From: Belnapia arida
GTDB taxonomy: Bacteria > Pseudomonadota > Alphaproteobacteria > Acetobacterales > Acetobacteraceae
DNA: 64,000 bases
Direction of reading: 5' to 3'
NCBI RefSeq assembly: GCF_016773205.1
Contig: NZ_JAETWB010000003.1
Span: 332,206 to 396,205, forward strand
Under the pieces are notes generated by a model, which did not search any database, was not told where the DNA came from, and saw nothing but the letters and a program-made list of their open reading frames with translations. Of this stretch, positions 10,382 to 18,800 are shown piece by piece. Position numbers and translations under genes: made by a program. The stretch's first letter is position 1. Every line of letters begins with the position of its first letter.

Positions 10382-12466
10382 ATGGAGCAGTCACCGCAGC
10401 AGGCCATCACCTCGGGGGGGCGGGCCGCATCGGTGGCGCCGGAGCTGCTCAGTGCCTCGCTCTTCGGCCCGCTGCGCGCCAGCTTCTCCGGCCACGAATT
10501 GCGCCTGCGCAGCCGCAAGGCGCGTGCCCTGCTCGGCTATCTGCTGCTGAGCGAGAGCGGCGAGGAAAGCCGCGAGCGCCTGGTCGGCCTGCTCTGGAGC
10601 GAGACGGGCGAGGACAAGGCCCGCGCTTCGCTCCGCCAGGTGGTGCATGAGCTGCGCGAGGCGATGGAGGCCGCCGGCTGCAACGCCCTTCGCGCCGGCC
10701 GTCTCACCGTCACCCTCGACCTCGCCCTCGCCCGGCCCGATGCGCGCGACGTGCTGCAATCCGCCGAGCGCGGCGTCGCCCATCCGCTGCTGCTGTCGAC
10801 GCCGCGGCTGAGCGAGGCGCTGCTGCAAGGCCTCGACGACCTCGACCCGGCCTTCCGCGGCTGGCTGACCGTCACCCGCCAGGCCTTTCACGACCGGCTG
10901 ATCCGCGCCCTCGAGTCGGCGTTGCGCGTCGAGAGCCAGCCACGCAGCCTGCTTCAGCGCCTGGCCGAAGCGATCCTGATGCTCGACCCGACGCATGAGG
11001 AAGCCTGCCGCGCCCTGATGCGCGGCAGCGCCGAGGCGGGCGACACAGTCGCCGCGCTCCGCGCCTATGAGCAGCTCTGGCGCCTGCTGGAGGAAGAGTA
11101 CGACACCGAGCCCTCCGCCGCGACCCAGGCCCTCGTCGCCGAGATCAAGCTTGGCACCATCGCCCCTAGCCTCGCCGAGCCCGTCCCGCTGCCCGCAGCC
11201 CGGATCGAGGCGCTGGCCCCCGCGCCGGTGCCGCGCCCCAGCGGCACCCCGGCCCGCATCGCCCTGCTCGTCGAGCCCTTCGCGGTCAACGGTGTCGGGC
11301 CGGACCAGATGCACCTGGCGCTCGGCTTCCGCCACGACCTCATCGCCTGCCTGGTGCGCTTCCGCGAGTGGTTCGTCGTCGATGGCCCCTCGATGCCGAG
11401 CGCCGAGCAGACCGGCAGCCGCGTCTCCGCCCGCTACCGCGTCAGCGCGACCGCCTACCAGGTCGGCGACCGCATCAGCCTCGTCCTCACCCTCGCCGAG
11501 CAGGACAGCGGCATCTTCATCTGGTCGGAGCGGATGGAGCTTCGCCTCGACGGCTGGTTCGAGGCGCATCGCGACATCGTCCGCCGCATCGCCATCGCGC
11601 TGAACCTGCAGATCTCCTCGGCGCGGCTGCAGCGCCTTGCGGTCGAGGCCGACATCTCGCTCGAGGCCTATGACCGCTGGTTGCGCGCGACGGCCATGAT
11701 CCGCAGCTTCAGCCCGCAGAATTGGGCCCGCGCCGGGCAGCTCTTCCGCGAATGCATCGAGCGAACGCCAGGCTTCTCCTCGGCCTTCAGCGGCCTCGCC
11801 CAGATGGAGAATTCGGTCCACATCATTCATCCCGGCGAGCGCCGCAGCCGCGAGCGCGAGGCCCGCGCGGTGGAGCTCGCCCGCCGCGCCGTGCATCTCG
11901 ACCCGACCGATTCGCGCGCCCAGCTGACGCTCGGCTGGTCGCTGGCGATGAGCGGCCACCACGCCCAGGCCGAGGTGCCGATGCGCCTCGCCTGCGAGCT
12001 CAACCCGAACGACAGCTGGACGCTGATCTCGGCCGCGCTGTTCCACAGCTTCGCCGGCAACCACGAGCGGGCAGCGGAACTCGCGGCCCAGTCGCTCGAG
12101 ATGTCGCTGATGCCGAGCCTCACCCATTGGGGCTATCAGGTGACGATCGCCTATCTCGCCGGCGACGATGCCGGCACGCTCGACGCCTGCGACCGCGCGC
12201 AGGACGTGATCCGCACCCTGCCGGCCTGGCGCGCCGCGGCGCTGGCCCGGCTCGGCCGTATCGAGGAGGCGGAGGAGGCCGCCGCGCGCTACCTCAATGG
12301 CGTGCGCGACAGCTGGTTCGCCGAGGCGCTGCCGAGCGACCTCGACATGGTGCGCTGGCTGCTGCACCTCTACCCGATCCGCCGCGCCGAGGAATGGAAC
12401 CGCCTGCGCGACGGCATCGCCGCCGCCGGGCTGCCGACCTACGGCGCCCGGCACGGCGACTGGTAG
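10382..12466 (+). CDS. SARP/BTAD-type transcriptional activator with TolB-like and TPR regions
   Basis: About 694 residues. The N-terminus (residues 20-105) resembles an OmpR-type winged helix as in SARP regulators (SLFGPLRASFSGHELRLRSR, then RARLVGLLW-like and ASLRQVVHELR phrases). It is followed by a bacterial transcriptional activation domain to about 265, with EEACRALMRGSAEAGD and RAYEQLWRLLEEEYDTEPSA. Residues about 290-420 resemble the TolB/adenylate-cyclase-associated fold (GFRHDLIACLVRFREWFVVD), and TPR-like helices fill the C-terminus. The start is ATG 10382; a TTG lies just before it. The gap to the YcaO stop is about 37 bases, so the two are likely one operon. It is a candidate regulator of the divergent promoter at 14585-14768. 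Confidence 0.8.
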   Translation: MEQSPQQAITSGGRAASVAPELLSASLFGPLRASFSGHELRLRSRKARALLGYLLLSESGEESRERLVGLLWSETGEDKARASLRQVVHELREAMEAAGCNALRAGRLTVTLDLALARPDARDVLQSAERGVAHPLLLSTPRLSEALLQGLDDLDPAFRGWLTVTRQAFHDRLIRALESALRVESQPRSLLQRLAEAILMLDPTHEEACRALMRGSAEAGDTVAALRAYEQLWRLLEEEYDTEPSAATQALVAEIKLGTIAPSLAEPVPLPAARIEALAPAPVPRPSGTPARIALLVEPFAVNGVGPDQMHLALGFRHDLIACLVRFREWFVVDGPSMPSAEQTGSRVSARYRVSATAYQVGDRISLVLTLAEQDSGIFIWSERMELRLDGWFEAHRDIVRRIAIALNLQISSARLQRLAVEADISLEAYDRWLRATAMIRSFSPQNWARAGQLFRECIERTPGFSSAFSGLAQMENSVHIIHPGERRSREREARAVELARRAVHLDPTDSRAQLTLGWSLAMSGHHAQAEVPMRLACELNPNDSWTLISAALFHSFAGNHERAAELAAQSLEMSLMPSLTHWGYQVTIAYLAGDDAGTLDACDRAQDVIRTLPAWRAAALARLGRIEEAEEAAARYLNGVRDSWFAEALPSDLDMVRWLLHLYPIRRAEEWNRLRDGIAAAGLPTYGARHGDW

Positions 12467-12473
12467 GCCAGCG

Positions 12474-12896
12474 TCACTGGCAATTGGCGATCGAGTAGTC
12501 GCCGATGCGCTGCGCATGGAATTTCATCCGTGCATCCTTGTCTGGCAGCGCTGGTGCGACGCAGCCGAAGTGGTCGTTGTAGAAGCCCGGCAGAGCGTAG
12601 TCCTTCTTCGCCAGCCGCTTTTCCGAAGCCTCGACCAGGTCGGGCGGCGGCAGGCGCAACAGCAGCGTGTCGCTCCGCCCGACGACGACCTGCAGCTTCT
12701 GGATGCGCGCCGGCAGGGTGAGGCCGGTATTCGCCGCGGCGAGCTGCCGCTTCACCTCATCGAGGGTCTCCGGCACCGGGTATTCATGGCCGTTCCCGAC
12801 ATAGTCGTTGCCGGTGGCCCAGGTCTTGATGAGCTTGCCCCAGTTCTCGTAGTTGATCGGGGTCATGTTGACGGGTTCGGTCGGGTCCAGGGCCAT
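12474..12896 (-). CDS. Unknown 140-residue protein encoded behind the haem peroxidase
   Basis: No family recognised. The protein is soluble-looking, without signal peptide or membrane segments. It has a Trp/Tyr/Asn-rich first 45 residues, a central Leu-rich part and two cysteines in the C-terminal third (GCVAP and the ending SIANCQ). It begins 20 bases after the peroxidase stop on the same strand, with a purine-rich GGAGAC site just upstream, so co-expression with the peroxidase is likely. It could be a substrate, a maturation factor or a partner of the peroxidase. Nothing in the sequence decides among these. Confidence 0.7.
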   Translation of the reverse strand: MALDPTEPVNMTPINYENWGKLIKTWATGNDYVGNGHEYPVPETLDEVKRQLAAANTGLTLPARIQKLQVVVGRSDTLLLRLPPPDLVEASEKRLAKKDYALPGFYNDHFGCVAPALPDKDARMKFHAQRIGDYSIANCQ

Positions 12897-12916
12897 CGTT
12901 TGTCTCCTTCGTGGGA

Positions 12917-14584
12917 TCAGATGAATGCGGGGTCCGCCGCCTCCAGGCGGAGCCTCCGGGCGATGAAGGCCACCAGCCCCGGCATGTCCTCGACGAGCGG
13001 CGGATCGACGAAGCGGGTGTCTCCGAGCCAGGCGGCGCAGAGCCGGTCGAAGGCGGCGCCGAGCTCGCCCTCGCCCTCCGAGGCCAGCCGCTCCCGCGCC
13101 AGCGCGCCATAGACCGTCTCGGCAACCAGCAGCGAGCCGAGCGTGCCGAGCCGCTCGCCTCCCGCCTCGTGCTCCGCCTCGAACAGGATGTAGAAGGGCA
13201 GGGGCGGCTCGGCGGCGAGCGCCGCGACATCCGCTGGCGTCAGCAGGCTGACCGCACTGTCGCGCCCAAGCCAGGCGGCGAGCGCCGCCTCCCGCGCCGC
13301 CGGGTCGGCCAGCAGCGGCGATTGCGCGGCGAGCCCCGGCCGCAGCGCCGCCACCCGGGCGCAGAGGTCGCGCACCGAGCGCATGCCAGTGAGCGAGGCG
13401 CTCATCAGGTCGCGGAAGGCAACCCCCGCCGGGTCGCCAGGCTCGATCGGGTCGAAGAACCCGTCGCCCATCAGCATCGCCGTGTAGCGCGGCCCGAGCC
13501 TCATCGAGAGGTTCGGCGCGGGCTGGTCCGGCATCTCGTAGAATTGGGACCAGCGGATCAGCCAGTCCCGCGTCAACGGCACGGCATTCGGCCCGCGCGT
13601 CGAGTTCTGCCGCAGCAGGTCGGCGAGCGTCGCATCATCGAAGCCGCCGATGCGGTAGGTGTCGCGCAGCATCGCATGGCCGAAGCGGAAGGCGCCGTGC
13701 GAGAACTCCAACGGCAGGCCGGGCCCTGGCTGCGGTTCCAGCCATTCGGGCGCGGGGTTGTCGTAGAGCGCGCGGACCTCCGGGTCGAGCAGCCGCGGCA
13801 GCAGGTCGTGGCGCAGCACGCTGCGGAAGACGAGGATCGTCGCCTCCTGCGCCACGGCGAAGCGTGCCGCCGTCCGCTCACGAAGCGCGCGGGCCGTCAG
13901 CGTCCCGGGCTTCGGCAGCATGTCGATCAGCGCGTTGTGCAGCATCTGGAAGAGGCAGGTGAGCTGTGACAGCGGCGCACTCTGGTCGTTCCTCGAATCG
14001 GCGATCAGCGCCTCGCCCCGCCCGGCGCCGGCGAAGCCGCCGCGGTTGCCGAGCGTCCCCGGCGTCGCTGCGCGCGCGATGTCGCGGAAGCAGGATGCAT
14101 CGCCCTTCGCCCCGGCATGTGCCGAGAGGCGGAAGCGGCTGCGGGTCTGGTCGCGCGCATCGTCCAGGGCGAAGGCGAAGGGGCAGGCGCCCGGCCCGCC
14201 GCCATAGAGCGTCCGCAGCCGGAGCGGCGCGCCATGCACGTTGGCGACGCCCGGATCGGGCCCGCCCGCCGCCCAGAAGGCCATGCTGGTCGAGACCATG
14301 TCATGCGCGGCGAGCTGCGCCAGATAGGTATAGCCCGAGGGCAGGTTCGGATTCTCGGAGGCGCCCGGTGGCCGCGTGCCCATCAGCGTGGCGAGGCCGC
14401 GCAGCCGCCGCCGCAGCGTGGCGAGTGCGGCGGGCGAGCTGCGTGGGTCCTCGCCATCCACCTGGAAGCGCTCCGCCGCAGCGGGCTGGCCGAAGACGTG
14501 GCGGAAGCCCGGCAGTGGGCCGAGGATGCCGCCCGCTGCCGCGCCGCCAAAGGGGCAGGCCCCCGCAGAACCGCTCTCCGTCAT
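12917..14584 (-). CDS. Animal-type haem peroxidase (peroxidase-cyclooxygenase superfamily)
   Basis: 555 residues from ATG 14584, preceded by a GGGAGG site. Members oxidise halides, phenols or fatty acids with H2O2 at a haem. Visible landmarks: distal His94 with the adjoining Asp in LAAHDMVS, a DSRNDQSAPLSQLTCLFQML stretch matching the family's D-x-R...L-x-x-L...F block, and proximal His303 in GAFRFGHAMLRDTYR. The N-terminus has no clear signal peptide, so it may act in the cytoplasm or be exported by a non-Sec route. It heads a two-gene unit with the 140-residue protein and faces the methyltransferase unit across a repeat-bearing promoter. The substrate is unknown. Confidence 0.88.
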   Translation of the reverse strand: MTESGSAGACPFGGAAAGGILGPLPGFRHVFGQPAAAERFQVDGEDPRSSPAALATLRRRLRGLATLMGTRPPGASENPNLPSGYTYLAQLAAHDMVSTSMAFWAAGGPDPGVANVHGAPLRLRTLYGGGPGACPFAFALDDARDQTRSRFRLSAHAGAKGDASCFRDIARAATPGTLGNRGGFAGAGRGEALIADSRNDQSAPLSQLTCLFQMLHNALIDMLPKPGTLTARALRERTAARFAVAQEATILVFRSVLRHDLLPRLLDPEVRALYDNPAPEWLEPQPGPGLPLEFSHGAFRFGHAMLRDTYRIGGFDDATLADLLRQNSTRGPNAVPLTRDWLIRWSQFYEMPDQPAPNLSMRLGPRYTAMLMGDGFFDPIEPGDPAGVAFRDLMSASLTGMRSVRDLCARVAALRPGLAAQSPLLADPAAREAALAAWLGRDSAVSLLTPADVAALAAEPPLPFYILFEAEHEAGGERLGTLGSLLVAETVYGALARERLASEGEGELGAAFDRLCAAWLGDTRFVDPPLVEDMPGLVAFIARRLRLEAADPAFI

Positions 14585-14626
14585 CCCTTGCCTCCCCACG
14601 GCATCGTCCCGGGCATGCTGCGTGCG

Positions 14627-14698
14627 CCTGCGTGAGCCTAGCGTGATTTCTCCTGCCCTGGCGAAGCGCCAGGCGCAATCACGCTGGGGTCACGCTGG
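14627..14698. promoter_or_regulatory. Divergent regulatory region with two opposed pairs of TCACGC direct repeats (SARP-like operator)
   Basis: On the plus strand TCACGCTGG occurs at 14679-14687 and 14690-14698, start-to-start 11 bases. On the minus strand TCACGCTAG (14646-14638) is followed by TCACGCAGG (14635-14627), also 11 bases apart. Each pair reads toward its own gene: the plus pair toward the methyltransferase (ATG 14769), the minus pair toward the peroxidase (ATG 14584). Direct heptamer-like repeats one helical turn apart are the known binding geometry of SARP activators. The centre can also fold as a hairpin (14657-14673). The -10 elements are not convincing. Confidence 0.6.
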
Positions 14699-14768
14699 CC
14701 TTGCCATGGTGCGGTCATGCGATGGCCACCCCCGCTGATCGGTGGCCAGAAAGAGCAGTGAGGCGACC

Positions 14769-15791
14769 ATGATCCAGATGCCGATGCAGGCTGCCGCCAA
14801 GGGCGCCCCGCTCGCCCAGGCCTTCCGCCCGGCGGCGCCCGCCCCGCTGGCCTCCGCTCAGGCCGACCCGCGCCACCTGCTGGACGAGGCGCTGGTCCGG
14901 CTACGCGGCGCGGAGCCGGCGGCGCCGGTGCTGGACGCATTGGCCGACGGGTTGCGTTGGCTGCGCAACACCGCCGCCCCCACCGCCTGGCAGCGCAGCG
15001 TCGCCGCGCTCCGCGCCCACCCGCTGCTGGCATTGCTGCACGAGAACCCCTTCGCCCGGCGCGGCTACCGCAAGCCCCGTGGCTATGCCGGCGACGCGCC
15101 AATGCTCGACATGCTCTATCGCGGCGAGGCGGCGCTGGAGAACGAGCAGGTCAGTGCCCTCGGCCTCACCCTGTTCCGCCGCGACATCGCCGCCCCCGCC
15201 GCCGCCGCCGCCCGCGTCCGGCTCGCCACCATCGCCGGGCGGATCGACCAGGCGGCCGAGGCGCGGCCTAACCCGCATGTTCTCGCCCTTGGCTGCGGCC
15301 ATCTGCGCGAGGCCGAACTCTCCAAGGCCGTCCAGGCCGGGCAGATCGGCCGCTTCGTCGCCCTCGACCAGGACGCCGCCTCCCTCGCGATGGTGCAGAT
15401 GGAGCACGCCGCGCGCGGCATCGAAACGCTGCACCGCAGCCCGAAGGCGACCTTCGACGGCACCCTGCCGCGCGGCGGCTTCGACCTCATCTATGCGACG
15501 ACGCTGTATGACGACCTCACCGACCGGCTGGCCCATACCGTCACCGCCGCCTGCTTCGCCCTGCTGCGGCCGGGCGGCCGGCTGGTGGTACTGAACGCCG
15601 ACCGTGACATGGCCGATGCCGGCTATCTGGAGGCCTGCTGCGACTGGGTGCGCTTCCTCCGCGACGCGCCGGGGGTCATGCGCCTCGCCCACGGCATTCC
15701 GCCGGCCGAGACCGCCCTCTGCCGGGTGATCCAGGGCGGCCACCGCGAAACCCAGATGCTCGAGATCATCCGCAGGGGAGAGCGTGCATGA
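14769..15791 (+). CDS. Class I SAM-dependent methyltransferase
   Basis: 340 residues from ATG 14769, which has a GAGG site 7-8 bases upstream; a GTG at 14742 is less likely. Residues around 90-115 carry NPFARRGYRKPRGYAGDAPM, a block I associate with a methyltransferase group sometimes labelled as 3-hydroxy fatty acid methyl ester synthesis proteins (low certainty). A Rossmann core follows: VLALGCGHLREAEL (motif I), FVALDQDAASLAM (acidic loop), FDLIYATTLYDDL and LLRPGGRLVVLN. The substrate is unknown. It overlaps the next gene by 4 bases (ATGA) and is divergent from the haem peroxidase. Confidence 0.82.
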   Translation: MIQMPMQAAAKGAPLAQAFRPAAPAPLASAQADPRHLLDEALVRLRGAEPAAPVLDALADGLRWLRNTAAPTAWQRSVAALRAHPLLALLHENPFARRGYRKPRGYAGDAPMLDMLYRGEAALENEQVSALGLTLFRRDIAAPAAAAARVRLATIAGRIDQAAEARPNPHVLALGCGHLREAELSKAVQAGQIGRFVALDQDAASLAMVQMEHAARGIETLHRSPKATFDGTLPRGGFDLIYATTLYDDLTDRLAHTVTAACFALLRPGGRLVVLNADRDMADAGYLEACCDWVRFLRDAPGVMRLAHGIPPAETALCRVIQGGHRETQMLEIIRRGERA

Positions 15792-16342
15792 GACATATGC
15801 CGCCGCAGGCGATGGTGCCGCAAGGCTTCGTGATGGCGATGCGGGCCAGCCTTGCCGAGGCGTCCTACGACGCGCCGCACCGCCAGGGCCTGCCGCTTGC
15901 CGAGTGGCTGATCCTCTGCCGCTGGGGCGCGGAGGGCGAATACCTCACCATCGCCCAAGCCGGTGCCGCCGAGGGGCCGGCCGATGCGCCGCCGCCCCTG
16001 GGCCTCAGGCCACGCACCACCTTCCTCGGCTTGCGCCTGGCCGGGGGCGGGGAGGGGGAGAGTTTCCTCCTCGCCCGCTACCTGCCGGCCGGGATGGCGG
16101 TCGCCGGCACCTTCCAGCCGAGCGACGGGATCGCCCGCCTGTTCGGCCCGGCGAGCGCACTGCGGCTGGAGGCGGCCGGCCGCTCTGCCTTCCGCCGCGG
16201 CCTTGGCGAGGCAGGGGAGGTGCGGATCGACGTGCCCGACCCGTCACTCGGCGGAGCGGAGGCCCTGTCCTGGCGGATGGAGGGCTGGCGTGCCCCTTGG
16301 CTCGGCGAATTCCTGGCACCCCGGGAGCCCCCGCCGCATTGA
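15788..16342 (+). CDS. Unknown 184-residue protein coupled to the methyltransferase
   Basis: No family recognised. It is a mostly beta-looking soluble protein without signal peptide, with alternating hydrophobic and Gly-rich segments (FLGLRLAGGGEGESFLLARYL). The ATG overlaps the methyltransferase TGA by 4 bases, which implies translational coupling and probably a shared task. It ends 38 bases before tRNA-Tyr. Confidence 0.75.
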   Translation: MRHMPPQAMVPQGFVMAMRASLAEASYDAPHRQGLPLAEWLILCRWGAEGEYLTIAQAGAAEGPADAPPPLGLRPRTTFLGLRLAGGGEGESFLLARYLPAGMAVAGTFQPSDGIARLFGPASALRLEAAGRSAFRRGLGEAGEVRIDVPDPSLGGAEALSWRMEGWRAPWLGEFLAPREPPPH

Positions 16343-16379
16343 CAGGGCGGGGTGAAGCCGGATATCCCCCCGGCTCCGC

Positions 16380-16461
16380 GGAGGGGTGCCCGAGTGGCTA
16401 AAGGGGGCGGACTGTAAATCCGCTGGCTTCGCCTACGTTGGTTCGAATCCAACCCCCTCCA
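16380..16461 (+). tRNA. tRNA-Tyr (GTA)
   Basis: A class II tRNA with a long variable arm. Acceptor GGAGGGG (16380-16386) pairs with CCCCTCC (16454-16460), followed by discriminator A. The anticodon stem GCGGA/TCCGC encloses the loop CTGTAAA with anticodon GTA. The T arm is GTTGG-TTCGAAT-CCAAC (16437-16453). CCA is not encoded. The long variable arm and GTA anticodon identify Tyr. Confidence 0.96.
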
Positions 16462-16471
16462 TTTTCCCTCC

Positions 16472-17719
16472 TCAGGCCGGATCGGGGCCCCGCGTCGGCC
16501 CCGGCGGCGGCTCCAGCCGCATCGGCTTCCCCTCCTTCGCCGAGCGGTACAGCGCCTCCATCAGCGCTTGGTCCTGCACGCCCTCCTCGCCCGGCGTATG
16601 CGGCTTCCTTCCGTCCCGCACGCAGGCGGCGAAATGGTCGATCTCCTGCGCGAACTGGTTCTTCGGCTTGATGATCCGCTCCTCCTCCGCCCCGACCTCG
16701 CCGACCCGGCGCTGCACGACGAGGCGCTGGCCCTGATAGGCGAAGGCATGCGGCATCTCGATGCTGCCCCGTTCGAAATGCAGCCGCAGGCTCCGGTTCT
16801 CATAGGTTCCGTAGCTGCTCAGCGCGTTGGCGATCACGCCCGAGGGGAAGCGGAGCTGGAAGGCGATGCTCTCCTCCACCTCGGCGAAGCGCGCATCCCC
16901 GGCCGGGCTGTAGGTGGTGGCGAAGGCCTCCACCGGCTCCTCCCCGGTCAGGTAGCGCGCCGCGTTGAGGCAGTAGAGGCCGATATCCGGCAGCGCCCCG
17001 CCGCCTGCCATCTGGCGGTTGTAGCGCCATTGCGGCCCGGGCCCGTTGGCCTGGGTATTGGCTGCCTCGATGAAGCGCAGCCGCCCCAGTTCCCCGCTGC
17101 GGATGAGGGCGATCGTCGCCCGGTGATGCGGCTGGTACTGCGAGCGATAGGCGATCATCAGCCGCACCCCCGCACGCTCGCAGGCGCTGGTCATGGCCTG
17201 GCAGTCGGCGAGGCTGTTGGCCATCGGCTTCTCGCAGAGCACATGGCGGCCGATGGCCGCCGCGCGCTCCGTGAACTCGCGGTGCATGGCGTTGGGCAGG
17301 GCGATGTAGACCGCCTGCACCGCCGGGTTCTCCCGCAACCGCTCGAACTCGTCATAGCCGTGGACGGCCGTATCCGGGATGCCGTGCTGGGCCGCGACCA
17401 CGCGCGCCTTCTCCGGGCTGCCGCTGACGAGGGCGACGGGCCGCGCCTCCCTGCATTCGGCGAGGGCGGGCAGCACTTCCTCCAGCGAGATGCGGCCGAG
17501 GCCGACTACGGCGAAGCCGATCCGTTCCCCTGGTGGCTGCGGCTGCGGGGCGCCGCCGCCGGGCGGGTCGGCCGGCCCGCGCCAGTCGGGGAATTGTACC
17601 CGCCCGTTCTCCACCCGGCCGCTGTCGATGGGCGAGGGCGGCGGATAGCCCGCGCCGCCGGCGCCGAGCGCGGCGGCGGCGAGGACGAGGCCGCGGCGCG
17701 GCAGGTCATGATCGGCCAT
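16472..17719 (-). CDS. Gfo/Idh/MocA-family oxidoreductase, probably exported
   Basis: 415 residues from ATG 17719 with a GGGAGC-type site upstream. An N-terminal stretch DLPRRGLVLAAAALGAGGAG resembles a Tat signal, as in periplasmic glucose-fructose oxidoreductases. A Pro-rich linker follows, then the NAD(P)-binding fold (FAVVGLGRIS), VYIALPNAMHREF, and the family EKP motif in HVLCEKPMANS. The C-terminal domain carries GGGALPDIGLYCLNAARYL. The likely reaction is redox of a sugar or polyol; the substrate is unknown. It is divergent from the small RTX gene, with about 247 bases of AT-richer DNA between them. Confidence 0.86.
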   Translation of the reverse strand: MADHDLPRRGLVLAAAALGAGGAGYPPPSPIDSGRVENGRVQFPDWRGPADPPGGGAPQPQPPGERIGFAVVGLGRISLEEVLPALAECREARPVALVSGSPEKARVVAAQHGIPDTAVHGYDEFERLRENPAVQAVYIALPNAMHREFTERAAAIGRHVLCEKPMANSLADCQAMTSACERAGVRLMIAYRSQYQPHHRATIALIRSGELGRLRFIEAANTQANGPGPQWRYNRQMAGGGALPDIGLYCLNAARYLTGEEPVEAFATTYSPAGDARFAEVEESIAFQLRFPSGVIANALSSYGTYENRSLRLHFERGSIEMPHAFAYQGQRLVVQRRVGEVGAEEERIIKPKNQFAQEIDHFAACVRDGRKPHTPGEEGVQDQALMEALYRSAKEGKPMRLEPPPGPTRGPDPA

Positions 17720-17878
17720 GGAGGGAGCTCCCTTGCGTCCCCGCCGAACGGGCGGCCCTGCCACGGGTTGCCATGCGGCCCGGCATCGTAACGAACGCAG
17801 CGGCAGGGCCGGATCAATACGGACGATGTATCCAGAATGATTTATCCGGAAATATCTATCTGACGACCGTGATTTTCT

Positions 17879-17898
17879 AAGCATGTACTGGCATGCTT
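17879..17898. promoter_or_regulatory. Perfect inverted repeat in a divergent promoter region
   Basis: AAGCATG and CATGCTT form perfect 7-base arms around a 6-base spacer. The repeat lies 68 bases before the small RTX gene start, in unusually AT-rich sequence for this window. It is a plausible operator for the RTX gene or the divergent oxidoreductase; no regulator is identified. Confidence 0.4.
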
Positions 17899-17966
17899 CA
17901 ACACCCCGGCGGCCGGTGGCAGTACCGGCGAAGACCCTGCCCGCCCGGCCGTCGGAGGATTTTACC

Positions 17967-18779
17967 ATGTCGCGACCCACACCAATTTCCGGAACCAGCC
18001 GCGCTGACTACCTCCTCGGCTCCTTCCGGGCCGAGACGCTGGACGGGCTGGCCGGCAACGACACCATCCTGGCCGGCGGCGGCAGTGACCTGATCTACGG
18101 CAACGGCCCCGAAGGCGGCTTCGGCAACCCCCTGGCCGGGCCTGGCAAAAACCTGATCTTCGCCGGCCTCGGCAACGACACCATCTTCGCCGGCTACCAG
18201 GCCGACACGGTGCATGGTGGTGGCGGCGACGACAGCATCGACGGTGCCGGCGTCTTCGCCTCCAGCGGGGCAGGCGGCTCCATCACCGCGGCGCGCGACC
18301 TCGGCGACCTGCTCGACGGCGGCGCAGGACAGGACCGCATCGACGGCGAGGGCGGCAATGACACGCTGTTCGGCGGCAGCGGGAATGATGTCCTGATCGG
18401 CAATCTCGGCCGCGACGAGATGGCCGGCGGCCGGGGCCAGGACGTCTTCCAATTCGCCTTCCGCTCGGCCCCCGGCGTCTTCGCCTCCGATACCGGCACC
18501 GATGCCGCGACACGCGACGAGATCCTCGACTTCCGCCCGGGCCAGGACCGGATCGACCTGCACGCCTTTGCCAACTGGACCGACGGGACGAAGGCGCCGG
18601 TCTTCCTCGGCGGCAAGGATTTCACCGGCGACGACGCGATGCAGGTCCGCACCGTGACCGAGGGCGACCACACCGTCGTGCAGTTCTACGTGCCCTTCGC
18701 CTATGCCCCGCCGCCGACCACCTACGAGATCGAACTGGCCGGCCACCACGTCCTGCAGGCCAGCGACTTCATTCTCTGA
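17967..18779 (+). CDS. Small RTX (haemolysin-type calcium-binding repeat) protein
   Basis: 270 residues from ATG 17967, with GGAGG 6-8 bases upstream; upstream in-frame starts lack a site. RTX nonapeptides appear in three groups: LAGNDTILAGGGSDLIYG, GLGNDTIFAGYQADTVHGGG, and GGNDTLFGGSGNDVLIGN. These are followed by the conserved QDVFQF...DEILDFRPGQDRIDL block and an aliphatic end (LQASDFIL). There is no signal peptide. It is probably exported by a type I system and folds on calcium outside. There is no catalytic domain, so a structural or surface role is more likely than an enzyme. Confidence 0.85.
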   Translation: MSRPTPISGTSRADYLLGSFRAETLDGLAGNDTILAGGGSDLIYGNGPEGGFGNPLAGPGKNLIFAGLGNDTIFAGYQADTVHGGGGDDSIDGAGVFASSGAGGSITAARDLGDLLDGGAGQDRIDGEGGNDTLFGGSGNDVLIGNLGRDEMAGGRGQDVFQFAFRSAPGVFASDTGTDAATRDEILDFRPGQDRIDLHAFANWTDGTKAPVFLGGKDFTGDDAMQVRTVTEGDHTVVQFYVPFAYAPPPTTYEIELAGHHVLQASDFIL

Positions 18780-18800
18780 CCACGGGCGGCGGGGAGCGGC

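Noticed and set aside
10391..12517. 708-residue minus-strand reading frame
   Set aside because: Antisense to the SARP-type regulator, whose domains are recognisable.
14641..14684. Two-level stem-loop as a terminator or small RNA
   Set aside because: The outer arms are the opposed operator half-sites and there is no T-tract; a DNA-binding site explains it better.
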